From contig SBGP01000048.1 of NCBI GenBank assembly GCA_006226595.1, positions 1-64,000 on the forward strand: DNA of 64,000 bases, written 5' to 3'. The notes under the pieces were generated by a model, which had not been told where the DNA came from, ran no database searches, and saw nothing but the letters and a program-made list of their open reading frames with translations. Within the stretch, counting starts at the first letter, position 1. Every line of letters begins with the position of its first letter. Shown here piece by piece: positions 17,452-25,140 of the stretch. This DNA is from Deltaproteobacteria bacterium (GTDB lineage: Bacteria > Myxococcota_A > UBA796 > GCA-2862545). A program made the position numbers and the translations under genes.

Positions 17452-17969
17452 GGCTGCTACTCCTCGGCGCGTGGTGGGGGTTGATCGCGGTCATCGGCAC
17501 CCGGCTGCTCGCCACGCTCAGCCAGCTGGCGTTGAGCGTGGTCGGCATCGCCACCCTTGGGCTCGGCGGCCAGGGCGTGTCGCTTCCCGGCATGCGCGGA
17601 CTCACGATCACCCTTCCGGCGCTGCTCGGCGTGGTGTCGGTCATCGGCGTCACGGTGCTCCTGCAGTCCGCTCTACTCGGGTCCATCGCGTGGTGGGCAC
17701 GCGAGATCCGCCCGAAGACCATGCTGGTCGCCTCGGCCCTGGCCTGCCTCGCTCTGCTCGCGACCCCGTGGCTGGCCATGGGGGCTGGCATGGCGCCGAC
17801 GCTGGCCCTGGCGCACTCCGGAGGGACCTCGTCACTGGTGAGCTACTCGATGACCAACGCGACCGCGAGCCTGCTCCAGAGCCTCTCGGGGCCGATTCCC
17901 CTGTGCACCGGCGTGATCGCGCTGGCGCTGCGCTCGCAGGGCTCGCAACCCGAGGAGTCCATCGCATGA
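17448..17969 (+). CDS. Small polytopic membrane protein
   Basis: The 173-aa product is mostly hydrophobic with about four membrane segments: residues near 2-20 and 30-45, a long one around 60-85, another after KTMLVASALACLALLATPWLA, and a final amphipathic stretch. It starts at GTG 17448, overlapping the stop of the DMP19-like gene as GTGA, and ends by overlapping the methyltransferase start as ATGA. No family recognised. Co-translation with its neighbours suggests a shared membrane-associated role. Confidence 0.65.
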   Translation: MRLLLLGAWWGLIAVIGTRLLATLSQLALSVVGIATLGLGGQGVSLPGMRGLTITLPALLGVVSVIGVTVLLQSALLGSIAWWAREIRPKTMLVASALACLALLATPWLAMGAGMAPTLALAHSGGTSSLVSYSMTNATASLLQSLSGPIPLCTGVIALALRSQGSQPEESIA

Positions 17970-18592
17970 GAAGCCCGAGCGGCCATCCCATCGTCGCCGC
18001 GATCCTCGATCTCACGATGAAGCCGATGGAGTCCGTGCGAGAGCGGGTGCTTCCCCTCGCCCACGGCCGGGTGCTCGAGATCGGCGTCGGCACCGGCATG
18101 AACGCCCCGTTCTACGACCTGTCGAAGATCGACGAGCTCGTCGGCATCGAGCCCGACCCGCACATGCTCAAGCGCGCGAGGCCCCGCTTCGAGAGCCTGG
18201 ACGTCCCCACCCGCCTCGAGGCGTGCGGCGCCGAAGCCATGCCCTTCGAGGACGACAGCTTCGACACGATCGTGCTCACCTTCACGCTGTGCACCATCCC
18301 CGACGCGGAGGGCGCCGTCCGCGAGATGTACCGGGTGCTCAAGCCCGGGGGCGTGCTGCACTACGCTGAGCACACCCGGAGCGATCACGCGCCGATGCGC
18401 GCGTTTCAGAACGCGCTCAACCCGGTGTGGGGCATGTTCTCCGGCGGCTGCAACCTGAACCGGGACGCCGTGGCCCTGCTCGAAGCGGGCGGGTTCGAGC
18501 TCGACGACGTCCACGGGCACGGCCGCGGCCCACTCACGCTCGCGCCGATCCATCGCGGTATCGCTCGCAAGCCGGTCCCGGCCGCCGACTAG
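17966..18592 (+). CDS. Class I SAM-dependent methyltransferase (METTL7-like)
   Basis: The 208-aa enzyme has the SAM-binding motif VLEIGVGTGMN (about 36-46), a following acidic strand VGIEPDPHML, the AEAMPFEDDSFDTIV motif and a YRVLKPGGVLHY segment, all diagnostic of the Methyltransf_11/UbiE fold. The C-terminal block NPVWGMFSGGCNLNRDAVALLE resembles the WxxxxxGCxLtRd motif of METTL7-type thiol or lipid-associated methyltransferases, so a small hydrophobic or thiol substrate is possible. It is last in a run with four-base overlaps. Start ATG 17966. Substrate unproven. Confidence 0.8.
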   Translation: MRSPSGHPIVAAILDLTMKPMESVRERVLPLAHGRVLEIGVGTGMNAPFYDLSKIDELVGIEPDPHMLKRARPRFESLDVPTRLEACGAEAMPFEDDSFDTIVLTFTLCTIPDAEGAVREMYRVLKPGGVLHYAEHTRSDHAPMRAFQNALNPVWGMFSGGCNLNRDAVALLEAGGFELDDVHGHGRGPLTLAPIHRGIARKPVPAAD

Positions 18593-18624
18593 CAGGCCGC
18601 TCGCGAGGCGGTAGACCGCAGCCG

Positions 18625-20091
18625 TCAGTACGCGCTGGTCAGACCGATCGACAGGTTGTGGGACCAGCCGCCGGGGCGCGCACCGAAGCCGTAGTGCAGG
18701 TCGAGCGCGAACTGCCCGGCAACGAGCACGTGCAGGCTGGGGCCAGCCGCATTGATCACGACGGGCAGCTCGGTCGAGGCATCCTCGAACGCGGACACGT
18801 CGTGGAACACGCCGAGCTTCACGTCCCGCGACAGCGGCAGCCGAAGCCCGAGCTCGGCCTGCGCGCCGCGACGACTCCAGTAGCGCCCCTGGAAGTAGAC
18901 GCGCTGCCATCGCCCGGCGATGGGCTCGTCGTCGAAGAAGCGCACGTCGCCACCTCGATAGAACGCGCGGCCACGAGCGATGACCAGGCTTCGCCCGAGG
19001 TGTCCGACGGCCTGGCCGCGGAGCGTGCCCCGCCAGTGCGGCAGGCCGCGTCCGGTGAGCTGCCCGGTGAGGTCGAGGGCGAGGGCATCGCGGAGGTCTG
19101 CGCGCAGGGTGCGGTCGGCGAAGGCCCACTCGGTGCGCACGAACAGGCCCATGCGGGTCACGGGCTCCGCTTCGCCGAGCGGCTCGGCTCCCTCCTCCAT
19201 CTGGATGAACGCGACCCTCGCCGCCTCGAAGGTGGGCCCGACCTGCGCGATGAGCGGCCCGGCGCGCAGGTCGAGGCTGATCTCGACCGCGTTGTGGAGC
19301 ACGCCGCCCTGGAGCAGGCCGTCGTAGGGACGGCTGTAGTTCGACAGCGCCAGCCGGTCCGAGATGCGCGGCGCGAGCTGGGTCCTGGGCAGCGACGGCG
19401 TTCGGTAGCCGACCTCGAGCACGCCGTGCACCCAGCGCAGCTGCGGCTCCTGCTCGAAGACGTACTCCTGGAGCGGAAACGCGATGAGCGCCGAGGTCTC
19501 GAGGTGGTCACTCTCGCCAGCAATCGGCGTGTCGTAGCGGGCTCCGGCGAGAAATCCCCAGGTCGGGTCGACCGAGAAGTCGACGTCCAGCCCGCGATCG
19601 ACCTCGGTGGTCAGTGCGACCTGAAGCACCCGCTCGGGTACGAGCCGTCCACTGGCGAGGGGCACGAGATCACGCCCTTCGGCGAGCTCCCAGCTGACCT
19701 TGCGGACCTCCGCCACCGCCTCGAGGCTGGCGAGCGAGGACTCGAGCCGGTCCCGACGCAGCACCTCGCCGGCGAGCTGCACGTTGTCCGAGAGCAGCAG
19801 CTGACGGTACGGACTCGCGCCCATCAGGGCGACCCGATCGATGCGACCCTCGTCGATCTCCAGGACCTCGCGCCCCTCTTCGCGCACGACCCACCCGCGC
19901 GCGGCCGGAAATCCAGCGGCCTCGTAGGCGACGAGCAAGCGCTGGAGCACCGCTTCCGGGTCGGGATCGCCCGCCTCGACCGCCGCCGTTCTCGCCGCTG
20001 ACGGCAGGGAATCTGCCCCGCGGATCGGCACATCCTCTGGCGTCGCGGCCAATGCGAGCAGCGTGAGCAGGAGAAGCATCCCGACGAGCAT
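18625..20091 (-). CDS. Omp85/BamA-like outer-membrane beta-barrel protein
   Basis: After a signal peptide (MLVGMLLLLTLLALAA) the 488-aa product has a POTRA-like alpha/beta region (about 30-150: EAVLQRLLVAYEAAGFPAARGWV and RIDRVALMGASPYRQLLL). A long alternating hydrophobic/aromatic region follows, consistent with a 16-strand barrel and ending in LSIGLTSAY. This layout fits a short Omp85/ShlB-type protein with one or two POTRA units rather than full BamA. The start at 20091 is chosen for the signal peptide; an upstream ATG (20157) is possible. It is convergent with the methyltransferase and divergent from a small secreted protein. Its client is unknown. Confidence 0.6.
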   Translation of the reverse strand: MLVGMLLLLTLLALAATPEDVPIRGADSLPSAARTAAVEAGDPDPEAVLQRLLVAYEAAGFPAARGWVVREEGREVLEIDEGRIDRVALMGASPYRQLLLSDNVQLAGEVLRRDRLESSLASLEAVAEVRKVSWELAEGRDLVPLASGRLVPERVLQVALTTEVDRGLDVDFSVDPTWGFLAGARYDTPIAGESDHLETSALIAFPLQEYVFEQEPQLRWVHGVLEVGYRTPSLPRTQLAPRISDRLALSNYSRPYDGLLQGGVLHNAVEISLDLRAGPLIAQVGPTFEAARVAFIQMEEGAEPLGEAEPVTRMGLFVRTEWAFADRTLRADLRDALALDLTGQLTGRGLPHWRGTLRGQAVGHLGRSLVIARGRAFYRGGDVRFFDDEPIAGRWQRVYFQGRYWSRRGAQAELGLRLPLSRDVKLGVFHDVSAFEDASTELPVVINAAGPSLHVLVAGQFALDLHYGFGARPGGWSHNLSIGLTSAY

Positions 20092-20227
20092 ACCTGCGGG
20101 GGTACGGCCGCCCGCGACCGAGGCCTGTCTTTCGTCCCACCTGTCGCGAAATGTCATCGTGGCGAAGGACGCGAAACAAAGATCCGCGCTCGTCCGAACG
20201 CAGGGTGTGAACACCACGGGAGGTCAC

Positions 20228-20569
20228 ATGCGCACGGTTCTCACTGCACTCACTCTGACGTTTGCCAGCACCGCCTTCGCCGGCGAGCCCCTCACCTGCG
20301 AGGCGCTGGAGCAGTCCGAGGCCACCGCGACGGTCGCGTTCGACAACTACAAGGACGCGCGCTTCGTCGCCTGGTCCAAGGAGTACGACATCCGCATCGC
20401 CATCGCCGAGGCCGACGAGCGCGACGAGCTCGTCCGGATGCGCGACGAGGCGAAGAAGCAGATGGGCGATCTCCGCAAGAAGAGCAAGACCGCGAAGAAG
20501 GCTCACAAGGAGATGGAGCAGCTCGCCGACGCGAACGGGCTCCAGTGCACCGCGACTTCCGCGGGCTGA
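20228..20569 (+). CDS. Small secreted helical protein, unknown function
   Basis: This 113-aa product has a clear signal peptide (MRTVLTALTLTFASTAFA) and then a highly charged alpha-helical region with heptad-like spacing (DERDELVRMRDEAKKQMGDLRKK), suggesting a short coiled coil. Two cysteines (in LTCEALE and LQCTATS) bracket the helix and could form a disulfide in the periplasm. AGGT lies five bases before the ATG. It is divergent from the Omp85-like gene, and periplasmic helical proteins often partner barrels, but this link is speculative. Confidence 0.6.
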   Translation: MRTVLTALTLTFASTAFAGEPLTCEALEQSEATATVAFDNYKDARFVAWSKEYDIRIAIAEADERDELVRMRDEAKKQMGDLRKKSKTAKKAHKEMEQLADANGLQCTATSAG

Positions 20570-20597
20570 TCTCCGCGGGGCCGCGTCCCTGACGCCC

Positions 20598-21659
20598 CTA
20601 GCGAGTCACCGTCACGATCGACGAGACCGACTCGCTGCCGTCGAGGATGCCGGCCCCGGCCTCCGAGTCGAGCACCGACCGCCAGCCCTGCGCCGTCGCG
20701 AAAGCGGAGACGATGCGAAGACCCTCTTCCTTGTCGACGTCGCAGGCCAGGGTGGTGTCGGTGAACGTCTCGTGGCAACCGCCGTCGAGCTCGACCCAGG
20801 TCAGGTCCGCCGCCTGCGAGGCGGTGTCGTAGTGCGGCTGCCCGTCGAAGTCGGCCGTGCCGGTCATGAACAGCACGGGCACGTCGAGCGACGCGAAGCC
20901 GTCGGCGGCGACGAGACTGCTGGCCTGACCCGCCATCGGGACCACCGCCGCCACCCGCGGATCTCCGGGATTCTCGGCATATGCGGCGCGCTCGGCCTCG
21001 GTGCACTCCGTCCCGCAGTGAGCGTCAACGAGGTCGGCGTCGAAGTCCGGTCCGCCGACCAGCCACGATGTCTGACCGCCGTAGGAGTGGCCGACGACGA
21101 GCACCCGTGAGGTATCGATGCGCCCAGCGAGCGGATCGTCCTCGGGCAGGGACTCGAGGTAGTCGATGGCGAAGCGAACATCGAGGGTCCGGGTGAGGCT
21201 GAAGTGCTTGGGCCGCGGCTCCCAGTTCTCGTTGAGCGTGTTGCCGAGGTGATCCGCGCCGATCGCGACCCAGCCCGCGTTCACGAACTGACGGAGCAGG
21301 GTGCTGCCCCCGCCGGCCCACGCCTGGCTGCCGTGCGAGTACACGACCAGCGGGTGGGTACAGCTGGACTCGGCCTCGGCGTAGCTCGCGTCGACGAAGG
21401 AGTGCTCGTCGTCGAAGAAGTCGATGTATCGGGCATCGTCGCCGTTGGTGTCGGTCGACGGGTACCAGATGTGCAGGTCGAGCTCGCGCTGGGTGCCGTC
21501 GAAGGGCAGCGCGTAGCCCGCGGACTCCTGTCGGATGCCGACCGTCGCGTCGAAGTCGAAGGTCGGGAGGGCCGCCGCGTCGGCGCACGACCCGGCTTCA
21601 GGCTCGGGGCCGCCACAAGCGACGGCGAACGACACGAGGCAGAGCAAGAGCGGGCGCAT
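20598..21659 (-). CDS. Secreted alpha/beta-hydrolase lipoprotein (PAF-acetylhydrolase/cutinase-like)
   Basis: The 353-aa protein carries a lipoprotein signal (MRPLLLCLVSFAVAC) and an alpha/beta-hydrolase fold: HPLVVYSHGSQAW (oxyanion strand), the nucleophile elbow VVGHSYGGQTS with Ser192, VPVLFMTGTAD near the acid position and DGGCHETF near the catalytic His. The early block RELDLHIWYPSTD is typical of the PAF-acetylhydrolase/dienelactone-hydrolase-related group. Several cysteines suggest periplasmic disulfides. It probably hydrolyses an ester or lipid outside the cytoplasm. Convergent with the small secreted gene upstream; divergent from a second esterase at 21752. Confidence 0.75.
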   Translation of the reverse strand: MRPLLLCLVSFAVACGGPEPEAGSCADAAALPTFDFDATVGIRQESAGYALPFDGTQRELDLHIWYPSTDTNGDDARYIDFFDDEHSFVDASYAEAESSCTHPLVVYSHGSQAWAGGGSTLLRQFVNAGWVAIGADHLGNTLNENWEPRPKHFSLTRTLDVRFAIDYLESLPEDDPLAGRIDTSRVLVVGHSYGGQTSWLVGGPDFDADLVDAHCGTECTEAERAAYAENPGDPRVAAVVPMAGQASSLVAADGFASLDVPVLFMTGTADFDGQPHYDTASQAADLTWVELDGGCHETFTDTTLACDVDKEEGLRIVSAFATAQGWRSVLDSEAGAGILDGSESVSSIVTVTR

Positions 21660-21751
21660 ACGTCCTCCAGGGGGCGCAGCTTACCCGCCGCGTTCGCCAT
21701 AGGTTTGTGACGTGTGTCGAACGTTGGCCGATCGTGGAGTACATCGCCGCC

Positions 21752-22618
21752 ATGACTCGACACCTCACTCTGCTGTCCCTGGTTCTCTCCCTCGCGGCCT
21801 GCGGCGAGCCCGCCGCCGAGGAGGACACCTCACCGGTGTACGACCCGAACCCGCCGGAGGTCCTCGCCGAGGCCACCCGCCCGGCGGTGGTCGTGCTCCC
21901 GGACGACTACTCGATCGAGCAGACCTACCCGCTCGTGCTCATGCTCCACGGCTACGGCGCCAACGCGACGATGCAGGACGTGATCTTCCAGCTCAAGGTC
22001 AAGGCCGAGGCGGGCGAGATGGTGCTCGTCACCCCCGAGGGCCTCACCGACTCGAGCGGACGCCAGTTCTGGAACGCCGCCACCGAGTGCTGTGACTTCG
22101 ACAACACCGATGTCGACGACGTCGGCTACATCAGCGGACTCATCGAGGAGGCCCGCGAGCTGTACCCGATCTCGCACGTGGCCATCGTCGGGCACAGCAA
22201 CGGCGGGTTCATGGCCCACCGGATGGCCTGCGAGCGCCCCGATCTGGTCGACCGAATCGCCCCGCTCGCCGGCACCCTCTCCTCGTTCGAGAACGAGTGC
22301 CCGGCCACCCAGGCTGTGCGCGTACTGCACATGCACGGCACCGCCGACGAGACGATTGCCTACAACGACGGTGGCATCCACCTGGGTGCCGAGTCGTCGA
22401 TCGCGTTCTGGGCCGAGCTCGGCGGCTGCACTGGACCCATCGCCGACGGCACCCGCGATCACCACAACAACATCGACGGCGAAGAGACGGACGTGCTGTT
22501 GTACGACTGCCCGATCGGGGACATGCAGCTGTGGCGCGCGAATGGCGGCGACCACATCTACCTGGGCTCGAACGAGACCTACAAGCGCTCCCTCGCCGAC
22601 TGGCTCATCGCTCCGTAG
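21752..22618 (+). CDS. LpqC-like secreted esterase lipoprotein (PHB-depolymerase family)
   Basis: The 288-aa product has a lipoprotein signal (MTRHLTLLSLVLSLAAC) and an alpha/beta-hydrolase fold of the LpqC/feruloyl-esterase/PHB-depolymerase group: PLVLMLHGYGAN (oxyanion), FWNAATECC with vicinal cysteines as is usual in this family, VGHSNGGFMAH with Ser149, and LHMHGTADETI with the acid. The final GGDHIYLG includes the probable catalytic His. The start is set at ATG 21752 for the signal sequence. Its 3' end overlaps that of the convergent histidine-kinase gene by 14 bases. Acts on an extracytoplasmic ester of unknown identity. Confidence 0.78.
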   Translation: MTRHLTLLSLVLSLAACGEPAAEEDTSPVYDPNPPEVLAEATRPAVVVLPDDYSIEQTYPLVLMLHGYGANATMQDVIFQLKVKAEAGEMVLVTPEGLTDSSGRQFWNAATECCDFDNTDVDDVGYISGLIEEARELYPISHVAIVGHSNGGFMAHRMACERPDLVDRIAPLAGTLSSFENECPATQAVRVLHMHGTADETIAYNDGGIHLGAESSIAFWAELGGCTGPIADGTRDHHNNIDGEETDVLLYDCPIGDMQLWRANGGDHIYLGSNETYKRSLADWLIAP

Positions 22619-24353
22619 TCGGACGAACGGCGTCGAACCCGACGCGCTGGAGCACATCCGCGAGCTGGTCGAGGTTGAAGGGCTTCGCGAGGTACTCGGT
22701 CGCCCCCGCTGACAGCGCCTTCTCGCGCGTGGTCCCGTCGGCGTGGGCGCTGACGGCGATCGCCGCGAGCGTGAGGCCGCGGTTGCCGATCTCGCGGAGC
22801 AGTCCGAGTCCGTCGAGGACCGGCATCTCGAGGTCGACGAGCGCGAGGTCGAACTCCCGCTCGTCGAGCCTGTCGAGCGCATCCTTGCCATCCACGGCGG
22901 TCGTCACCTCGCAGCCGAGCACCGCCAGCAACCGCTCCATGACCAGGCGGTTGGTGGGGTCGTCGTCCACGGCGAGCACCCGGATGCCGAGCGACGAGAC
23001 CGGCACCGGATGGGTCGTGCCGAAGGAACGGCGGGCAAGAAGATCGTCCGGCCCGAGCTCGACGCGTCCGGAAACCGGCGGAAGCCGTAGCTCGACGATG
23101 AAGCTGCTCCCCTCGCCGAGCTTGGACTTCACGTGGATCGTCCCCTGCATGTTCGTGACGAGCGCCCTGGTGATCGACAGCCCGAGTCCGGTGCCCGCGT
23201 GCCGCGATCCGCGGGTGCCGACCTGGACGAAGGGCTCGAAGATCGCGTCGAGATCCGCGGGTGCGATGCCGACTCCCGTGTCGCTGACGACGATGCGGAC
23301 GCGGTCCCTGCCGACGTCCGAGATGTGCACGTCCACGCGCCCGCTCTCGGTGAACTTCACCGCGTTGGCCGTGAGGTTGAGCACGATCTGTGCGACCCGC
23401 AGCCCATCGCCATGCCGCCACTCGCGCATGTCCGGGTCCGCGGTCCCGACGAGCGTCAGCCCGCGCGACGCTGCCCGCTCCCTCAACGTGAGCAAGATGT
23501 CGCCCACCCCGCGATGCAGCTCGAAGGAGCCCTCGTTGAGCTCGAGGTAGGCGTCCTCCAGCCGCGTGGTGTCGAGCACGTCCTGGATGAGTCGCAGCAG
23601 CAGCTGCGCCGAGGTGCTCGCGGTCTTCAGGTGATCGCGGATCTCCGGGTCCGCCTCGCCGCGAAGGGCGAGGTCGAGCATGCTGATCACGCCGTTCAGG
23701 GGCGTGCGCAGCTCGTGGCTCATGTGCGCGAGGAACGCGGACTTGGCCTTGCTCGAGCGCTCGGCCTGGGCGCGGGCTTCGGCTACCGCCTCGGCGTGGC
23801 GGTTCGTGACCGAGCGAAAGGTGAGCGCCATGCCGAGCAGCACGGCGAGGAACACGACACGGGCCAGCGCCACCTCGACGGTGCCCTCACCCGCACCGCC
23901 CTCGACCTGGATGCGCTCGCCCCAGAGGCTCGCCACCCCTACCCCGAGCAGGCACAGGCCGGTCCACAGCCGTGCCTGGGCTGGCTTGGCGAGCAGTGCC
24001 ATCGCGAAGGCGATGAGCGAGACCCACCACAGCGTGCTGTACATCCCGTACGCGACCGGCACGAGCAGTGCGCCAAGCGCCGTCGCCCCCACGATGTGCA
24101 CGGTGACGTCCGCCCGCGCCTCCGGGTCGCGATCGAACCACGCCCACGTGGCCGCCATCACCCACGCACCGAGTGCGTTGGCCCACCACGGCGTGAGGCC
24201 GTGTCCTAGCAGCTGGGCGGCGAGGCGGGTCACCGCGAACAACACGCACGATGCGAGCACGGCCATGAGCCCGATGCGTATGAAGTGCAGGTAGAGCGCC
24301 TGTCCCGCGAACCCGTCCGCGTGATTCACACGCGTTTCATCCGCCTTCGACAC
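22605..24353 (-). CDS. Hybrid sensor histidine kinase/response regulator
   Basis: The product, about 582 aa, has an N-terminal membrane region of roughly six helices (about 15-165), a short coiled linker, a HisKA domain with His213 in FLAHMSHELRTPLNG, and an HATPase domain (LTANAVKFTESG, DTGVGIAPADLDAIF, GTGLGLSITRAL). A C-terminal receiver follows, with VDDDPTN, phospho-acceptor Asp507 in LVDLEMP, and AKPFN. It should autophosphorylate and pass phosphate to its own receiver; no output domain is fused, so a separate Hpt or regulator partner is likely. No partner is adjacent. The start is uncertain: GTG 24353 is used, GTG 24329 is possible, and longer extensions would run over the divergent gene at 24400. 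Confidence 0.85.
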   Translation of the reverse strand: MSKADETRVNHADGFAGQALYLHFIRIGLMAVLASCVLFAVTRLAAQLLGHGLTPWWANALGAWVMAATWAWFDRDPEARADVTVHIVGATALGALLVPVAYGMYSTLWWVSLIAFAMALLAKPAQARLWTGLCLLGVGVASLWGERIQVEGGAGEGTVEVALARVVFLAVLLGMALTFRSVTNRHAEAVAEARAQAERSSKAKSAFLAHMSHELRTPLNGVISMLDLALRGEADPEIRDHLKTASTSAQLLLRLIQDVLDTTRLEDAYLELNEGSFELHRGVGDILLTLRERAASRGLTLVGTADPDMREWRHGDGLRVAQIVLNLTANAVKFTESGRVDVHISDVGRDRVRIVVSDTGVGIAPADLDAIFEPFVQVGTRGSRHAGTGLGLSITRALVTNMQGTIHVKSKLGEGSSFIVELRLPPVSGRVELGPDDLLARRSFGTTHPVPVSSLGIRVLAVDDDPTNRLVMERLLAVLGCEVTTAVDGKDALDRLDEREFDLALVDLEMPVLDGLGLLREIGNRGLTLAAIAVSAHADGTTREKALSAGATEYLAKPFNLDQLADVLQRVGFDAVRPTTER

Positions 24354-24399
24354 GGGTACCACCGCCGCGGACGACGTTGACCTCGTTCCAGGAGGTCCC

Positions 24400-25050
24400 A
24401 TGCCGCTTTCCCTGTCCATTCCCGACGCCGGCGCACTCTCGCCGCGCCGCGTCACCGAGCTCGGCGCCGTCCTCGCGACCGCTGGTGTGCATCTCGCGCT
24501 GGCCACGCACCCAGGCCCGCACCTCGTGTTCGTCATCGCCGCGGTGCTCGGCTGGTCCAGCTACCTGGTGTGGGCAGCCGCTCGACGGCCGGAGATGCTT
24601 GGTCGGTGGGGTCTGCGCCGCGAGGGCCTCGGCTCCACACTCGCCATCGTCACCCCCCTCGGCGCGCTGTCCGCCTTGGGCTTGCTCGCGTGGGGGCAGC
24701 TGCAGGGCGTGGGCTTCGACCCGTGGATGCTGCTCCCGCTGGCGCTCTACCCCATCTGGGGCGTGATCCAGCAACTGCTGGTCCAGGGCATGCTGGTCCG
24801 GAATCTCGAGGACTTCGGCATCCCCGAGTGGCTGGTGATCGCGATCGCCGCCGCGGCCTTCGCGATCGTTCATTGGCCATACCCGGTTCTCATGGTCGCA
24901 ACGCTGCTCCTCGGCCTCGTCGTGACTCCCGTGTACCTCAGGTTCGGCAATCTCTGGGCCCTCGGCCTGCTCCATGGATGGCTGGGCACCTTGTTGTACC
25001 AGTTCGTACTCCAGCGTCACCCCATCCACGAAGCGCTTGGCATCGGATAG
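24400..25050 (+). CDS. CPBP-like (Abi family) membrane protein with altered active site
   Basis: The 216-aa polytopic protein has about six hydrophobic segments and the CPBP/Abi layout. In place of the catalytic EExxxR it has QQLLVQ (Gln124, Gln125) after WGVI, while the second motif survives as FAIVHW and the third as LLHGW. Canonical CPBP proteases use the Glu pair, so this copy is probably not a conventional peptidase; it may be a pseudo-enzyme or belong to a diverged subgroup. A strong AGGAGG sits four bases before the ATG. It is divergent from the histidine kinase gene. Confidence 0.65.
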   Translation: MPLSLSIPDAGALSPRRVTELGAVLATAGVHLALATHPGPHLVFVIAAVLGWSSYLVWAAARRPEMLGRWGLRREGLGSTLAIVTPLGALSALGLLAWGQLQGVGFDPWMLLPLALYPIWGVIQQLLVQGMLVRNLEDFGIPEWLVIAIAAAAFAIVHWPYPVLMVATLLLGLVVTPVYLRFGNLWALGLLHGWLGTLLYQFVLQRHPIHEALGIG

Positions 25051-25140
25051 ACCAGCGTAAATAGTGCGGTACGAGCACAGCACTGCCGTTTGCGCAGTCG
25101 GGTGCACGACATAAGGTGACAGTCCATGGAGAGAATGCTC

